NCBI GenBank assembly: GCA_003415625.1
Contig: PYIU01000003.1
Location: 7,502,001 to 7,566,000 of the forward strand
Direction: 5' to 3'
Length of the DNA stretch: 64,000 nt
Source: Aquanectria penicillioides
Lineage: Eukaryota; Ascomycota; Sordariomycetes; Hypocreales; Nectriaceae
The notes under the pieces: generated by a model
The model's database searches: none
Told to the model about the DNA's origin: nothing
The model's input: the letters and a program-made list of their open reading frames with translations, nothing else
Program-made: the position numbers and the translations under genes
Part shown: in pieces, positions 36,883 to 49,717 of the stretch
Layout: every line of letters begins with the position of its first letter
Numbering within the stretch: the first letter of the stretch is position 1

Positions 36883-39800
36883 TACCTTTTAATTAAAAGA
36901 CTATAAAGCTATTTATATAGTATTTTAATTGCTTTTATATTTTATTCCTAAAGTTATATTAAAGATTAATATATTTTTTATTTATTTTTTTTTATTAATA
37001 TATTTAGTTAGACTTTTAATTAATTTAATATATTTATTAATTTTAAGTAATAAATTAAATAATATATATAAAGTAAAAAGAAAGTAAGCTTAACTATATT
37101 ATATTTAAGCTTTATATAGTTAATCTTTAGCTTTTTTTTTTTTTTTTATTAATACTTTTTACTATTAATATAATTTATTATAGATCTTTATTTTAGCTAT
37201 TCTTTTTATAAAAAAGTTTAATAATAGCTTTTTTTTAAGGTTCTTTCTAAAGGTATATTCTTTTAATTTAAAGATTAGCCTAATATTATTAATTCTTTCT
37301 TTTCTTTTTAGGCTTTAAAGTCCTTAATACTATTAATACCTTTAGTATTACTATTATTAGCTTTTTCTTTACTTTTGCTTCTTTTATATAAGTGCTAATA
37401 CTTATTAAAAAGCTTAATTTATTATTTTAAGCTTTTAATATATATAAATAGCTTATTAATTTCTTTTAGTCCTTTATATTTAAGCTTTATATCTTTAGGG
37501 ATCCTCTTTATAAAGGATATATCTATATAGCTATTATTAATAAAAGTAATAAAGAATATTATTTTAAAAGTATTAATTGCTTTTAATAGTACTCTATATA
37601 TAAGGCTAGTAATTATTAATACTATTTTTAATAAGCTTAATCTTTTCTTTTTGCATTTATAATTATATTATTAATTACTTATATTTTAGTCCCTTTATTA
37701 TAGCTTTTATTACTTAATAGATATTATTAACTCTTAATATTAATAATAAAAAGGTATATTACTTTTCCTTAATTATAAGTATAGGTTTTAACTTTTAAGT
37801 AAATATATAATTAATACTATATAGCACTATAATTATAGCTTAATCTTTTAGTAAAGGAAAACTCTATTTATTTATTAAGTATTAAGGCTAGTTTTAAGAC
37901 TAATATATTTATATACCCTTTAATTCTAAAGACTAATAAAAAGCAATGCCTTTAGATAAAGTAATTTATTAAAAAAGGCATTAACTTTCTATAGATCTAT
38001 TATAGTCTATATATAAATAAAGTTATTAAATATTTAGCATTAAGAAGTTATAGCATTTAAAAGTTCTAAAGTTTAAAGTTTATTTTTATTTATCTCTTTT
38101 AGCACTTTACTAAAAGAGAGAGAGGCTTTATATATATTTAAGGCAATTAATTTTATACCTTTCTTTTTAAATGCCTTTATTATAATATTTATATATATAG
38201 ATTAATTAAATTAAGTATTATTCTAAAGTATTTAAAGCGCTATTATAATAGTGCTTTAATAAATCTATCTATTAGTATTTTAGCAATAAAAAGGTAAGTA
38301 ACTTTAAATAATCCCTTTTTATATTCCTACTTTAACTATATATTATAGATATCTATATAGTATAAATAAATATTAATTTATTTGCTTTTTTTAAGCATTA
38401 AATATATAGTCTATTAATTATTATAGTAAATTAAGAATTTATTTAAATTTAATAATAGCTTTATTTACTTAAAAAGGCACTAAAAAGCTATTATTTTATA
38501 TATTATTTTATCTAAAGCAAATAGCTTTACCTTAATTATAAATATAATTATAGTTAATTAATGTATTACTTTTTAAATAATTAGTCTATTAAATAGGCTA
38601 ATAAAATATTTTTAAGATAACTTCTTTATAAGAGAATTATCTATAAAAAATGCATTATTTACTATTCTTAATGCTTAAATTTTCTTACTCCTTTTATATT
38701 AAATAGCAAACTTACTTATTGTATAAAGATAGTAAAGAGCTTAATTTACTGCATTTTAATGCTTAATTCCTAAATTAGTTAAAAACTGCAAGAGTTTGCT
38801 TACTATAAAGGCAATATTAAATTAAATTATAATTGCTATATAAAGCAATAATTCTACCTTCTTTTAATACTTTTTAATCTTTTATTTAATTGCTTAATCT
38901 TTATGCTTTTATAGCTTTATTCCTAAAATTAATATTAATAGAAATAAGCTTTATTTTAATATTTTAAACTTATAGGCAATTTTATTAATATATACCTTAT
39001 AGCTAAAAAAGATCTATCTCTTAAAGCAATTATAAATAATTTATACTTTAAGGAAATACTTAATCTTACCTTATTTATATAGTTTATATACTTATTTTAA
39101 GCTATTAATTAATATATTAGCTATACCTATATTATCCTTATAAAAAGCAATAATAATATTATCTATAAAAAATATTAAAAAGAGCTTTTAATTAATAAAA
39201 TAAAATAAATATAGCTTTTCTTTATACTATTTAAGCTTAAGTTTAATAAAAGTTACTTTTAATTCTTAAAACTAAAGTTATAATAAGTCCTTAAGACTAT
39301 ATAATACTTTATGCAATTCTATATATTTACTCTATTACTTAAATCTATTTAATAGCTTATATATTACTAATATTCTATACTTACTTTTTATTGCATTAAA
39401 AAATGCATTTTTAATATTAAATTATAAAAGTTTTAAATTAAATTATATTACTAAAGCTATTAATATATAAAAAGTATATACTATAAATATAGCTATATAA
39501 ATGCTTTTAATTATTAAGCTTTCCTATAGGTTATTATATATATATATCTATACTTTATATTTATTTAGGTAATTAGTGCTATTAAACTTATAGGTAAATA
39601 CCTACTTTAGTAATAGTAGTTTAAATCTTGCCTTTAAGAGCTTAATTTTAATTTAGGTCTCTTTCTCTCTTAAGGTTTAAATCTCTCTTTTTACTGCCTT
39701 AATAAATTTATTATAAAGTAAATAATTTTATATTTTTTTTTAATTCTATAATAGTAGGCTTAAAAGGTTTTATTAATATATCTTTAAGCCTATTATTATA

Positions 39801-42800
39801 GCCTTTATTTATATATTATTTTCTTATAAGTAGGCTGCTATTATTATAGTAAATACTATTTAATAGCTTCTTTTATTCTAATTATCTTAAAGTAATTAAT
39901 TAAATTAAATTTCTATTAATAGGGCATCCTAAAATGCATTATTTAAATGCCTATTAAAATAGTATTTCTAAAGAATATCTTAATCTTATATATACCTAAT
40001 ATTTTATCTTTCTTTAATGCATTGACTATTATACATTAATTATATTAATTCTTTACTTACTTTTCCCCTTTTTCTACTAGTTATATTATTGCCTTAAATC
40101 TAAAATTTATTAGCTTTTAGTAATAGCATTATTAAGTTTTTATTTAAGGTTAAATCTTTCTCTATTTTATTTACTCTTTCTATTAAATCTATAATAGGCT
40201 CTTTTTTATTATTTACTTTTTAAGCTATATATTATAATTAGCTTTATACTTTTTATTTTAATTATTATTAAAGGATTACTTTTAGGGTTTTTTATTCTAT
40301 TAAATCCTATTCCTATAAATAAAGATTTAATACCTTTTATTCTATATATCTATATTCTAAATTATTAAAGTAAACTCTTTATTAAGGTTCTATTAATACA
40401 TTTTTATATATTAATTTAATTTTTAGTATTTAATAGAAAGTTTAAAGTCTATAAGCTATTTAATTAATTTTATACTTAATAAGCTTTACTACTTAATATT
40501 TTATACTTTTCTATATATTTACTCTTAAGTTTAAACTCTCTATTATCTCTATTTTAAATAGTTTATCTTTTACTATAATTAACTTAAGAAAAGTAAGTTT
40601 TACTTTTTTCTTTTGGTTTATAATCTAAAGGTATTTTACTAAAGAGCTTAATTTATTAATTAAGATCTTTTACTTTTAAGCTTTTTCTTTATAGAATATA
40701 TACTTATTAAATATAATATTGTATATAATAATTACCTATTTAAGCTAAAGTATTTATATTTAATATAGATTGCTAGTAAAGTATTTAATTAAGTATTTAA
40801 TATATCCCTTAAGGCTTATTTTAAATAGTCTTTTATCCCTTTTTGCCTTTTTATCTTTATTTAATAGATATACTTTATATTTATATATATAGATTCTATT
40901 TTAATTAAGGTATAGGTCTATTATAAGCTCCTTTATTTAAAGGCAAGTATTATTTTAAAACTAACTTTTTAATATTTCTATTAGTATTTTTATACTTAAT
41001 AATTAATATAGGCTTATATTATATAAAAACGCTATATATATTATAGTTTCTAACTATAGGTTCTATAGTAGATTTACTCTATTTATTATTTTAATTAAGT
41101 ATACTATTAGCTTTTATTTTACTTATTCTATTAATTTATTTAGCTTATAAATATAAAGTAAAGCAAGCTTAAGAATAATACCTTTATTATATACTTAAGT
41201 CTAATATTCTATAAACCCTTATATAGCAATTATAGCCTTTTTATTATTTTGCCTAATTCTATAGATTAAAAGGCTAAATTGTCTTTTAATCCATTTCTTA
41301 AAGTATACTAAAGCATTAAATACTATATTATATTCCTTATTTAATAGAGGGAATGCATATAGTATCTTTATATATTTATCCTTAATTATTAGAAGCTATT
41401 TTATTCTATTATAACTCTATAGAAAGTCTTAAAGGTCCTAATAAATATACTAAAATAGATATAAAGATATATATTATAAAGGCTTGCATAATATTACCTA
41501 TTTTATATGCACTATAGTATAGTGCATATAGTTAATACATTTAATTCTAATTATTAATATATTTTTAGCATTAAATATTAGCTTTTTAAGTGCCTTAAGG
41601 CTAAAATAGCTTAACTTAAAGTGCTAAAGCTATTCTATATTTTCTTTTAATTGTAAAGGATCCCTTAATAGTCTTTTACTCTATAAGCATTACTTTCTTT
41701 TATTGTTTGCTTCTATAAGCATTATTACTAATAGCTTACTGTATAGAATTAAGTCTTATGCTTTTTGCATTAATATAAAAGAATAGAAGGAAAGTGGCTT
41801 ATATTTAAGGAAGTTAAGGTTATATTTTATAATTAAGTAAAGTATAATTAAACTTTCCTTCTTTATTTCTATAATTAAAAATGCAATAGAATTTACTTTT
41901 ACTATTTAACTATTTTTATATAATTTAAATATTCTTAAGTCTAAAAGCTTTATATTATTTATAATATAAAGCGTACTATAGTTATTTAATAGTATACTTT
42001 AGAATAATATATAAGGTTTATTAAATACTATATATACTTTATTTTTTAAGGCATTTAAGTAAAAATCATTTAAGTCTATATAGATTGCTATAACCTCCTT
42101 TAGGGTATTTAAAATATTATTTATTAAGCTTTTATTTTTACTTTTTTCTATTAAAATTTTAGCTTTTAAACTTTACTATTTTAGATCCTTATATTAAGTT
42201 TAAATTTTCTTATAATAGTCTTCTTTTAATATAAAGTAAAGCTTTTACTTCTTTTTAATTAATATATACTTTATAATTTAATATTCTTTTGCTTTTTAAA
42301 AGTACTTAAAAGTTACTTTATATAAGCAATTATATTTTTAACTATTAAAGTATTTACCTAATAATATAAATGCTTTATATTTTTAAAAATAAGCATTTCT
42401 ATTAATAGTAATAAATGCATTAAAAATATTAATATAATCTAAAAGCATTTCCTTTAGCTCCTTACCCTTTATCTTACTTATAATTAAGTTTATTAATTAG
42501 CAATTTACCTAAATTAATTTAAAGCGCTTTTTAATAGCATTAAAAAAGTCTTAAATTTTAATATTCCCTTAAATCTCTAGAATTTTATAGTATATTCTAT
42601 CTATATAAGCCTTACTTTAGCTAATATATTAAGTTTAAGGATTAATATTTATATATTTAGCTTCTTAAAGCATTACTTTATAGTATCTATAAGTATTTTC
42701 TTTTAAGCTTATTTTACTTAATACTAGCTACTTTATAATTTCCTTTATAAATTGCCTTAAGGTAATTTAATAGATTTAAATTTAAAATTAATTAAAGAGG

Positions 42801-43254
42801 TTTTATTAAATAAAAGTATAAATATTTAATTTTATAATATTTATAATCTATATTTATATTGCTTAAACTTTAAATGCTTTAATCTTAATATTAGCTTACT
42901 TCTTTTAATATTCCTTAAAGATTAAAGAATAATATATTAAAAATTTTAATTTATATCTTTTTTAAAGGATTGCTTTATTATATTTAGCTTTTATAATAGC
43001 AATTATAAATATAGTTTATTTCTTTATAATATTAAAAAGCTTATTATTTTTACTTAAATCTATTAAATTCTAAAGATTTTAATTTTAAATATAGTTTTTA
43101 AAAACTATAATTTATAGTATTTATTATTCTTTAGTATAAAGTTTAATCTTTATAGATATAAATATTAATTAATTATAATTTATATTTATTTTATATATAA
43201 ATTAAATAAATTAAATTTAAGCTAATTATATAAAATAATTAAAATTATAATAAA

Positions 43255-43300
43255 AAAAATAATAATAATAAAAAAATAATAATAATAATAATAATAAAAG
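43255..43300. repeat. AAT microsatellite inside copy 2
   Basis: Reverse-complement counterpart of the ATT run in copy 1, just inside the 5' LTR. Confidence 0.8.
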
Positions 43301-43351
43301 TAATAATCTTATAGTAAAAGTTATAAAATATTATTTACTTAAGCTTATAAC

Positions 43352-43610
43352 TATTATATAGAATTATATAGTAAATATATATATAATAAGGTCTATTAAA
43401 AGCCTTATTTTCTATAAAGAGAATATTATCTTAAAGCTCTCTTTTATTTATATTAAGCTTGCTTTAATTAGGTTCTATGCCCTATTGAGCTTACCCAAAA
43501 TGGATCTAATGCTTGGGTCAAAAGATAGAGCTCCAAGCTGGCTGTATGACAGCCACACATAATGGATACAGCCTTCAACGATATCCTCGTTAGTTCCGTA
43601 TCCCGCGACA
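43352..43610 (-). repeat. 5' LTR of copy 2 (259 bp)
   Basis: The outer ~120 bp (about 43490-43610) keeps normal GC content and ends TCCCGCGACA; the inner half is AT-converted. GGCTT follows. Confidence 0.9.
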
Positions 43611-43615
43611 GGCTT

Positions 43616-44022
43616 GTATGGTGTATGCCATTGAGCAGGGTTTACGAGCGTGGTACTGTGTAATAGGGCGAAACGCTAGCGACACATGAGCCAGCAGCCG
43701 GGTAGCCCCCTTTCACCGCCTCATCGCCAACGCCCGCTGACACCCTCTCTCTTGTGCCCATTTCTAGGCGAGGCTGACGCGCTTGACCGACAGCTCTACC
43801 TGACTGGGCTAAGCCTAGATTGGCATTGCGGTTAATCACGTGGCGTCGTGAAGGAGACGTGTTTGATCCGTTGGCCCACTTTCAATAGGCACCAATCTCC
43901 GTCCTCGTCGGCCAGATAAAAGACAGGAGTCGCGCTTATCCAGCGTGTTTCGTTCACGGATGATTCTGTTCCTCTCATTCAATTAATGTTTGCGTCCACC
44001 CTGGGCTCGATAAAGAATCACA
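43616..44022. other. Upstream region of the F-box gene
   Basis: Normal GC content resumes here, only about 410 bp before the F-box start. A minus-strand frame (43642-43839) lacks domain content. Confidence 0.4.
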
Positions 44023-46043
44023 ATGGTGTCAACAAGATCCCGTACTCGTCAGCTCCAAGCTGAATCCACGGCTGCAGTTGAGGAACTGGTTCCGGCCATG
44101 GACCAAGTTGCGGCTGCGAAACCCCTGGCGAAGAGACAGCGCCGTCAACCAGACACATCCAAGAGCAGCAAAGCACATGCAAAACCTGCGCCGAGGCTCA
44201 CCAAAGGCAAGGTACCAAAGGCAAAGGGTCAGTCAAATGAGGATGGCCAAAATCGCCTACATACCCTGCCGCCCGAAATCCTCTCAATGGTTCTGGGCAA
44301 CGTCAATGATATTCAAACCATTCTTGCCCTAACCCGGACTTGCAAAGAATTTCATTCCAGTATGACGCCTCGTCTTTACCGGCGCATCGCTGTTGCTGCC
44401 ATGTTTCATGCACACATTTCTCGGCTCATTCGCAAGACCGAACCACTGCTGTCCATCAGTCAAAAGAAGCAGCTGAAGAAGGAAGGTAAATACAAGGGCC
44501 AGCAAGAACGGTATTCTTCTGGCCTTGATGAAAATTTGATACCATCTTGTGCATCCTACGTGCATCAATTGGTTATGGGTGTTGCAAATCCTGGCAGAAA
44601 GCACAGGTACATCGTCGAGCGATACCTCGAAGAGGTGCTAAAGAACCTGACCAATTTGGAGGCCCTAGACACCCTAGTACTCACCAAGTGAGTACCAATG
44701 CCGCCACGACCCGACTTTGAACTAGCTAACCAAAATTAATAGACCAATTGTTGAGACCATTGCAACGCTGAAACATCTCAAGGCTCTGAGTATTTATCTG
44801 GGTCATGAAGACAAGGTAGACACCGCGGCACTGGCTAAAATCAAGAACTTGAAGCACTTGAGCCTCAGTGATGTTCGGTGGAGTTGCTCCGACCGACGTC
44901 AAAGCCTGCAATCCATTATCGTGAATTCCGCCTCTACGCTCGAAACCCTGTCGATACATGTTGATAGACTCGACCCAGGTCATCATTTGCTAGTTGATTG
45001 GGGAAAGAGAGCTAGATTGGACGCACTAAAATCTCTCTCTTTAAAATGCTATCATGTTGAAGGAGGCACCATCGAAGCAATGCAAAAAGCTATTGACTTT
45101 GCTAAACTAACGAAGCTCGAGGTAGACAGTTTCTACGAGGAAAGTGGAGAACTATTTCAACGGCTTATAGTTTTAGCCAACGTTCCATCCTCACAAGGCG
45201 AATGTCTAAGCCTGCGACACTTGACCTTGACTATGGAGGGGCCAGAACGACGTGATAGCCCCGCAAAATTTGAAGCCAAATGTCGCTTCATCTCTTCATT
45301 TGACACTTTAGAGACCCTGAAACTCGATCGCTATGGAACGTACCCATCTGAGGAGGGTCCCAATCCTGGCATTCATGATGCACTCGAACAAGCTATTCTC
45401 AAGCATCGTGGCCTCAAGAGTTTAAAGATATACGTTGGCGGAATCGGCTCCAATGAATCAATTCGTGCCCTGTCACCGCAGACTGTTAGGGAAATAGTCG
45501 ATGGGTTACCCCAGCTAAGGGAATTTCAGTTTGTACCAGACAATGAAAAAATGGTAAGTATTTGATCTACCTTCCGGTCAATCCATATACTAATGCTCTC
45601 TCTTCAACAAGAACGAGATTGCACAATCACTTTCTTACGGTGCTAACCTGTTTTCCATCGAATTCTGCAACTGGTTCCTCCGCCTGGACCGCGAAGCTCA
45701 CTTGACAATCCTGTCCGATGTCGTAAAAGCCTTCATGAAGCGTCAGGGGCTCTCTGAAACATCTGATCTGGGTCGTAAGGTCACTAATATAGTCGGCGGT
45801 AGTTCTTATGTTTGGGAGAACAACTGCAATCTCAAAAGAGTTTCGGTGGCCAACAGCGAATGGGAACTTGCATCAGCATTCCATGGGAAAGGTGAAAAAG
45901 GCACTGGCAAGGCGGAGAAGATAGAAAATGATGATGGGAACTGCAGCGTCTGGTGCCGGGACATTACAGGAGTCAACCCCTTTCGTATTCATGTCGGGTA
46001 TGACCCCAATTTTGAGTGGTTGGAGCAAATAGGTTATCAGTAG
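44023..46043 (+). CDS. F-box protein with leucine-rich C-terminal region
   Basis: Probably the substrate-recognition subunit of an SCF ubiquitin ligase; the target is unknown. Three exons (44023-44687, 44743-45553, 45612-46043) join in frame to 635 codons. Residues about 1-75 are basic and low-complexity, a possible nuclear-localising leader (KRQRRQPDTSKSSKAHAKP). The F-box follows at about residues 82-125 (LHTLPPEILSMVLGNV and LTRTCKEFHSSMTPRLYRRI). Next come LRR-like leucine spacings (LKHLKALSIYLG, LKHLSLSDVRW, LETLKLDRYG, LKSLKIYVGG), without a canonical repeat count. Fungi carry many such fast-evolving F-box genes. It is intact although it sits 413 bp from a RIP-mutated element. Confidence 0.82.
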
Positions 46044-47149
46044 ACGAAAGCCTTGTCTCGCAAAGCACATTTCATCCTCGTCAAGCCTAATACCGTATCA
46101 TGATCCTATTGAAAAGAGGAACTTGATTGTGCGAGCTCTCTGCGTCAGGAACCACTAACTAAATCATGGATTCATCATATTGATTGATCTTCATCTGTGG
46201 TGGAATGGTGGTTCTTGTATGATAGATTCTATTCGAGAGGTCCAATGGATCTCGAGTCTAGGAAGAGCAAAAGGAGTGAGATCGTGTGTTCACAAACAGT
46301 TTTACCCTCGCAGACTGAATTGACGAGGAATTATTGTTACTTGTGGTCTATCAAACAAATCTATCTTGTTGCTTGCCCACAGAGCCGAAGAAATATAAAA
46401 AGCAGGGGTGGACATTCGATTACAGGCTATTCAATTTCAGCCGAGAGGCAGTGTCGTCGACAAGGGCTAACCAACGCAATTGGTCATGAAGGGTAGTTGG
46501 CAGTTCAAAGGGTGTTTATATTATAGATGAGTATTGAACATTGCTCGTCAGCATAGGTAATTACGCACGCAGCTGTCAGATTTGTCGGATGCGACGGGCA
46601 GTATTTCTGATTCTGCGGTTCTACGCCGGCAGTTATCATGTTTTAAAAGCTGCTGTAGGCCCTCATTGATAGTCTGTCAATTGCACGGGACACCTCATTG
46701 ATCTAACACGAAAGATAGGAACCTAGTCGAGATCAAGACAGGCGACTCCACCACGAATCAGCGCACATGTAACCCGACTTCCGAAGTGGCAGCGACTAGA
46801 AACCCCAGAATCTGAATCAGTAGATACAGAGTGCAAGCACGTCAACGATAACACGAGTTCAGATGATAGCACCACGATGCCGATCAGTCTGAACCCGGAC
46901 TTTGGGATTGGAACTCCACTCATCAGAGTGTAGATGATCGGTATCTTATACTGGCTCGAGATAAAGGAGTCCATTAAAGTTAGACAATAAAGGAAAGTGC
47001 GGACTTAGTTACCGGTATTTTGGGTAGAAGTATTTATTTTTAGAGGAAATTAATTTTTTTGGGCGTTTTTAGGCCTTTTAGATAATATAATCTATTGAAA
47101 TGAATTGTTGTTTTAAGATATATTGAAAAAATTTCATGTGGTTATGGCC
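46044..47149. other. Intergenic, no supported gene
   Basis: Short frames only. An AT-rich stretch lies at about 47000-47130. Confidence 0.4.
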
Positions 47150-47541
47150 CTAAGATTATAGAGTTGGCTGCGGATCTGAAATCTTGACAGCGTTGAGAAT
47201 AAGTACATCCACAACATTCCATCTTGCTTCAAATTTTCCCACAGAACGTGGACGTCTGTTGTATTGGCGACATCACAGATGAGACCCGAAACTGTAGCAT
47301 GAGGATACTCGTGAGTGAGCTGCGTCGCTGCTTCCCTGGTGGAGTCGATTCGACGGCCCAGGATAATCACTCGCGTTGCTGAAGCTTGTAAAAACGCTTT
47401 TGCAATAGCGAGACTAATTCCAGCATTGCCTCCTGTGACTAGAACCGTCTTCCCAGCTTGGGTTAGCTCTGGGCGCGAAGGGGAGATGGCCGGGTAGGGA
47501 TTCCTGTGGAGCGGCTTGGTCATGTTCCATGCAGATTTCAT
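47150..47541 (-). pseudogene. SDR N-terminal fragment
   Basis: About 130 residues of a short-chain dehydrogenase. It begins MKSAWNMTKPLHRNPYPAIS and reads through VLVTGGNAGISLAIAKAFL (the glycine-rich NAD-binding turn, with Ser where the third Gly is usual), RVIILGRR and ICDVANTTDVHVLWENLKQD. The frame then shifts by one base near 47210-47220: the other frame gives VVDVLILNAVKISDPQPTL and stops. The catalytic YxxxK half is missing. It is probably a decayed gene next to the cluster; a function in the cluster cannot be shown. Confidence 0.65.
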
Positions 47542-48000
47542 ATTGGGGTCCGAAAATGATGAGGCTTCCCAACTTGTGTTTAGTAGAAATTGATGTTGAA
47601 GAACTCGACCACAGTGCCTCTGTGTGCATTATTATATACCGAGCACGGCGACCGAGTAAACCCGAGGTCAATCGCTCTTAGCATCCAGACGCCGTCATCC
47701 GCTCTGGCATAGAACTCTGGTCTCGCAGAAATCATACAGAGTTCTACTTTAGTCATCTGCTTATGTTTCGACCTGCGGAAAATCCGCAGCACATGGCTTC
47801 ATGCCTGCGTCGCTGCGGATGTTTTCGTCACTTGTAGAAAGAGCTCCAAAGAATGTCTGCGGCACAAAAGCCCGCCAGATTGGTGTTTGGGCCTCCACTC
47901 TTCTCCGCAGCTAACAAACGAAGTGGCTCTGAAGCCGGTCACCCAGTTTCGATGACATCAAATCTCCTAATGGTTGCTAACATCTCAGACATCCCAAGAC

Positions 48001-49214
48001 ATGATGAGCCAAAGTTCGAAAAAATGCAGCCTCTAGTCAGGCATGGGCTTGGCGCAGGGCCTGTGTGGCCTGTAAGTGGTCTAAACGACGCTGCACGAAG
48101 CAGGTCGCTGCTTGCAAGCGATGCCATGTCAAGGGAGTGTCCTGTGTTTACATGGCGGCACGATCAACGGTAGTCATCCGGAATCATGGAGATCCGGAAT
48201 ATTATAGCAAAGATACCGAAGAGAAAAGCATTGATCCACTAAAGTATCGTCACGAGAGTACTTCGGATATCCCATCTTCTTCCCCAGGCCCCAACCAATC
48301 TACACTCCTCTCCCTCAGGCCTCCGCATTCTACAACGCCAATCCTTGATCAAGATACGTGGGCCATGACCATAGATTCATTCAAAGAAGATCATTCTATT
48401 CCTGCAGAAACGTCTGCCTTGCTTCCGGACACTCATATCGAACACTTCATCAAGTGCGTTCAAACTTGGTTTGCAAACTGGGTAACAGAAGGTCGCAGCC
48501 CGCTCCATCACCATCAGCTATATCAATCCAGGATGCCTCGGAATGTGCAAGATGCATACACTGCTCTGACTATGTACATGAGTCAGAACTCGCGCACCAT
48601 TGATACCGCGGTGCGGATTATTGAAGAATGCGTTACACAGTTGACCGGGGATCAGGCATTGGGCATTGCCGATACCTCCTCTCGAGACGTATTCGACCAC
48701 TTGAGCAGAGTTCAGAGCCTTCTAGCCTACCAAATTATCAGGTTATTCGACGGAAACATTCGGATGAGAGCGCAAGCTGATACTCAGCTCCATATCCTTT
48801 TCCAATGGAGCCGCGATATGCTGGAGACGACCAAGCAGTCCACAGATCAATAGATGTTTGTCACATGTTGCTCTTTGGCTTATTGCACAGATGCGGCTGC
48901 CTCTCGTTGGAATGACTGGATTCTAGTTGAGAGTGTCCGTCGTACATGGCTTGTTGCCAACTACATCCAACAGATATATCTCTACTACAAGCTTGGTTGG
49001 TCAGAATGTCCCGGTCGTCTCGTCTTCACCATGCGTGATGGACTGTGGGATGCTCCATCAGCACTTGTTTGGAATAAAACAGTCTCTGGACCACTTTTTT
49101 CCCCCAGTATTTGATCACACAGCCATTCTTTCAGATGTTAAATCTATAAAGGTAGACACTTTTGGGCACGCAATTCTTTCAGTGGAACTTGGTTTACAAA
49201 GGTTGGAATATTAG
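48001..49214 (+). pseudogene. Zn2Cys6 transcription factor (candidate cluster regulator), broken
   Basis: A perfect zinc binuclear cluster, CX2CX6CX6CX2CX6C, is encoded at about 48061-48150 (CVACKWSKRRCTKQ, then CKRCHVKGVSC). The downstream body (DTHIEHFIKCVQTWFANWV; ESVRRTWLVANYIQQIYL; DTFGHAILSVELGLQRLE) matches regulators common in fungal metabolite clusters. Three defects are seen. The start ATG (48001 or 48004) is out of frame with the zinc cluster; one base too many in the A6 run (48019-48024) explains it. There is an in-frame TAG at 48851-48853. The frame is also lost at the T6C5 run (49095-49105), where one added base restores the C-terminus. It is adjacent to the first cluster P450, so it is the obvious pathway regulator if functional. 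Confidence 0.75.
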
Positions 49215-49717
49215 AAAGAGAATTAATTTCTATGAATAATTGTTTCATTGGATATTCACGAAATGTTGCGAAATTATGGAGATAGGAAGGGACTTTGAGA
49301 GGGATAGTGTGAAGAAAAGTCACGAGAAGACTTATGAAACACGAAAATCAAGAAAGTCAGGAAAATTTAAGTTAACAACTAAAAAAAAAAGATGGGAACA
49401 AAATGATGCAAATGACAGAATTGTTGGTAGTCGCCACGAGGCTTCCGGACTCTAGAAAAAAACGAGCTTCAGCAATATTGCGACAATTGACCGGGCCACA
49501 TGTTTTATTTATATCTAAAAATCATAGAATAATGTCTCGATACCAGTAACCCCGACGGCAGCCACAAGATGAATAAGACTTGGGCAAACTATCCTGCCAT
49601 GTGGGTGACCTTGGGCATCACCTTAGACCATGCATCTGATAGATCTATGTATAACTGCTCCATATCATAATCTTAGATACTCCAACGCACATTAAGAACC
49701 TCTGGTAATATCTATTA
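49215..49717. other. Intergenic, no supported gene
   Basis: Region between the 3' ends of the regulator and the first P450 gene. Nothing recognised apart from A-rich tracts. Confidence 0.4.

Larger units (their letters stand above)
36624..43610 (-). mobile_element. Ty1/Copia LTR retrotransposon, copy 2, inverted, heavily RIP-mutated
   Basis: A complete 6987-bp element of the same family as copy 1 but in opposite orientation, flanked by a perfect 5-bp duplication GGCTT (36619-36623 and 43611-43615). The reverse complement shows the same traces, for example reverse transcriptase FNIKNAFFN at about 39391-39431. LTRs are 36624-36882 (3') and 43352-43610 (5'), each 259 bp. It is about 180 bp shorter than copy 1. 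Every reading frame is destroyed by stops. Confidence 0.93.

Noticed and set aside
47853..48173. Separate 106-codon gene before the Zn2Cys6 region
   Set aside because: It overlaps the zinc-cluster coding sequence in another frame and shows no domain.
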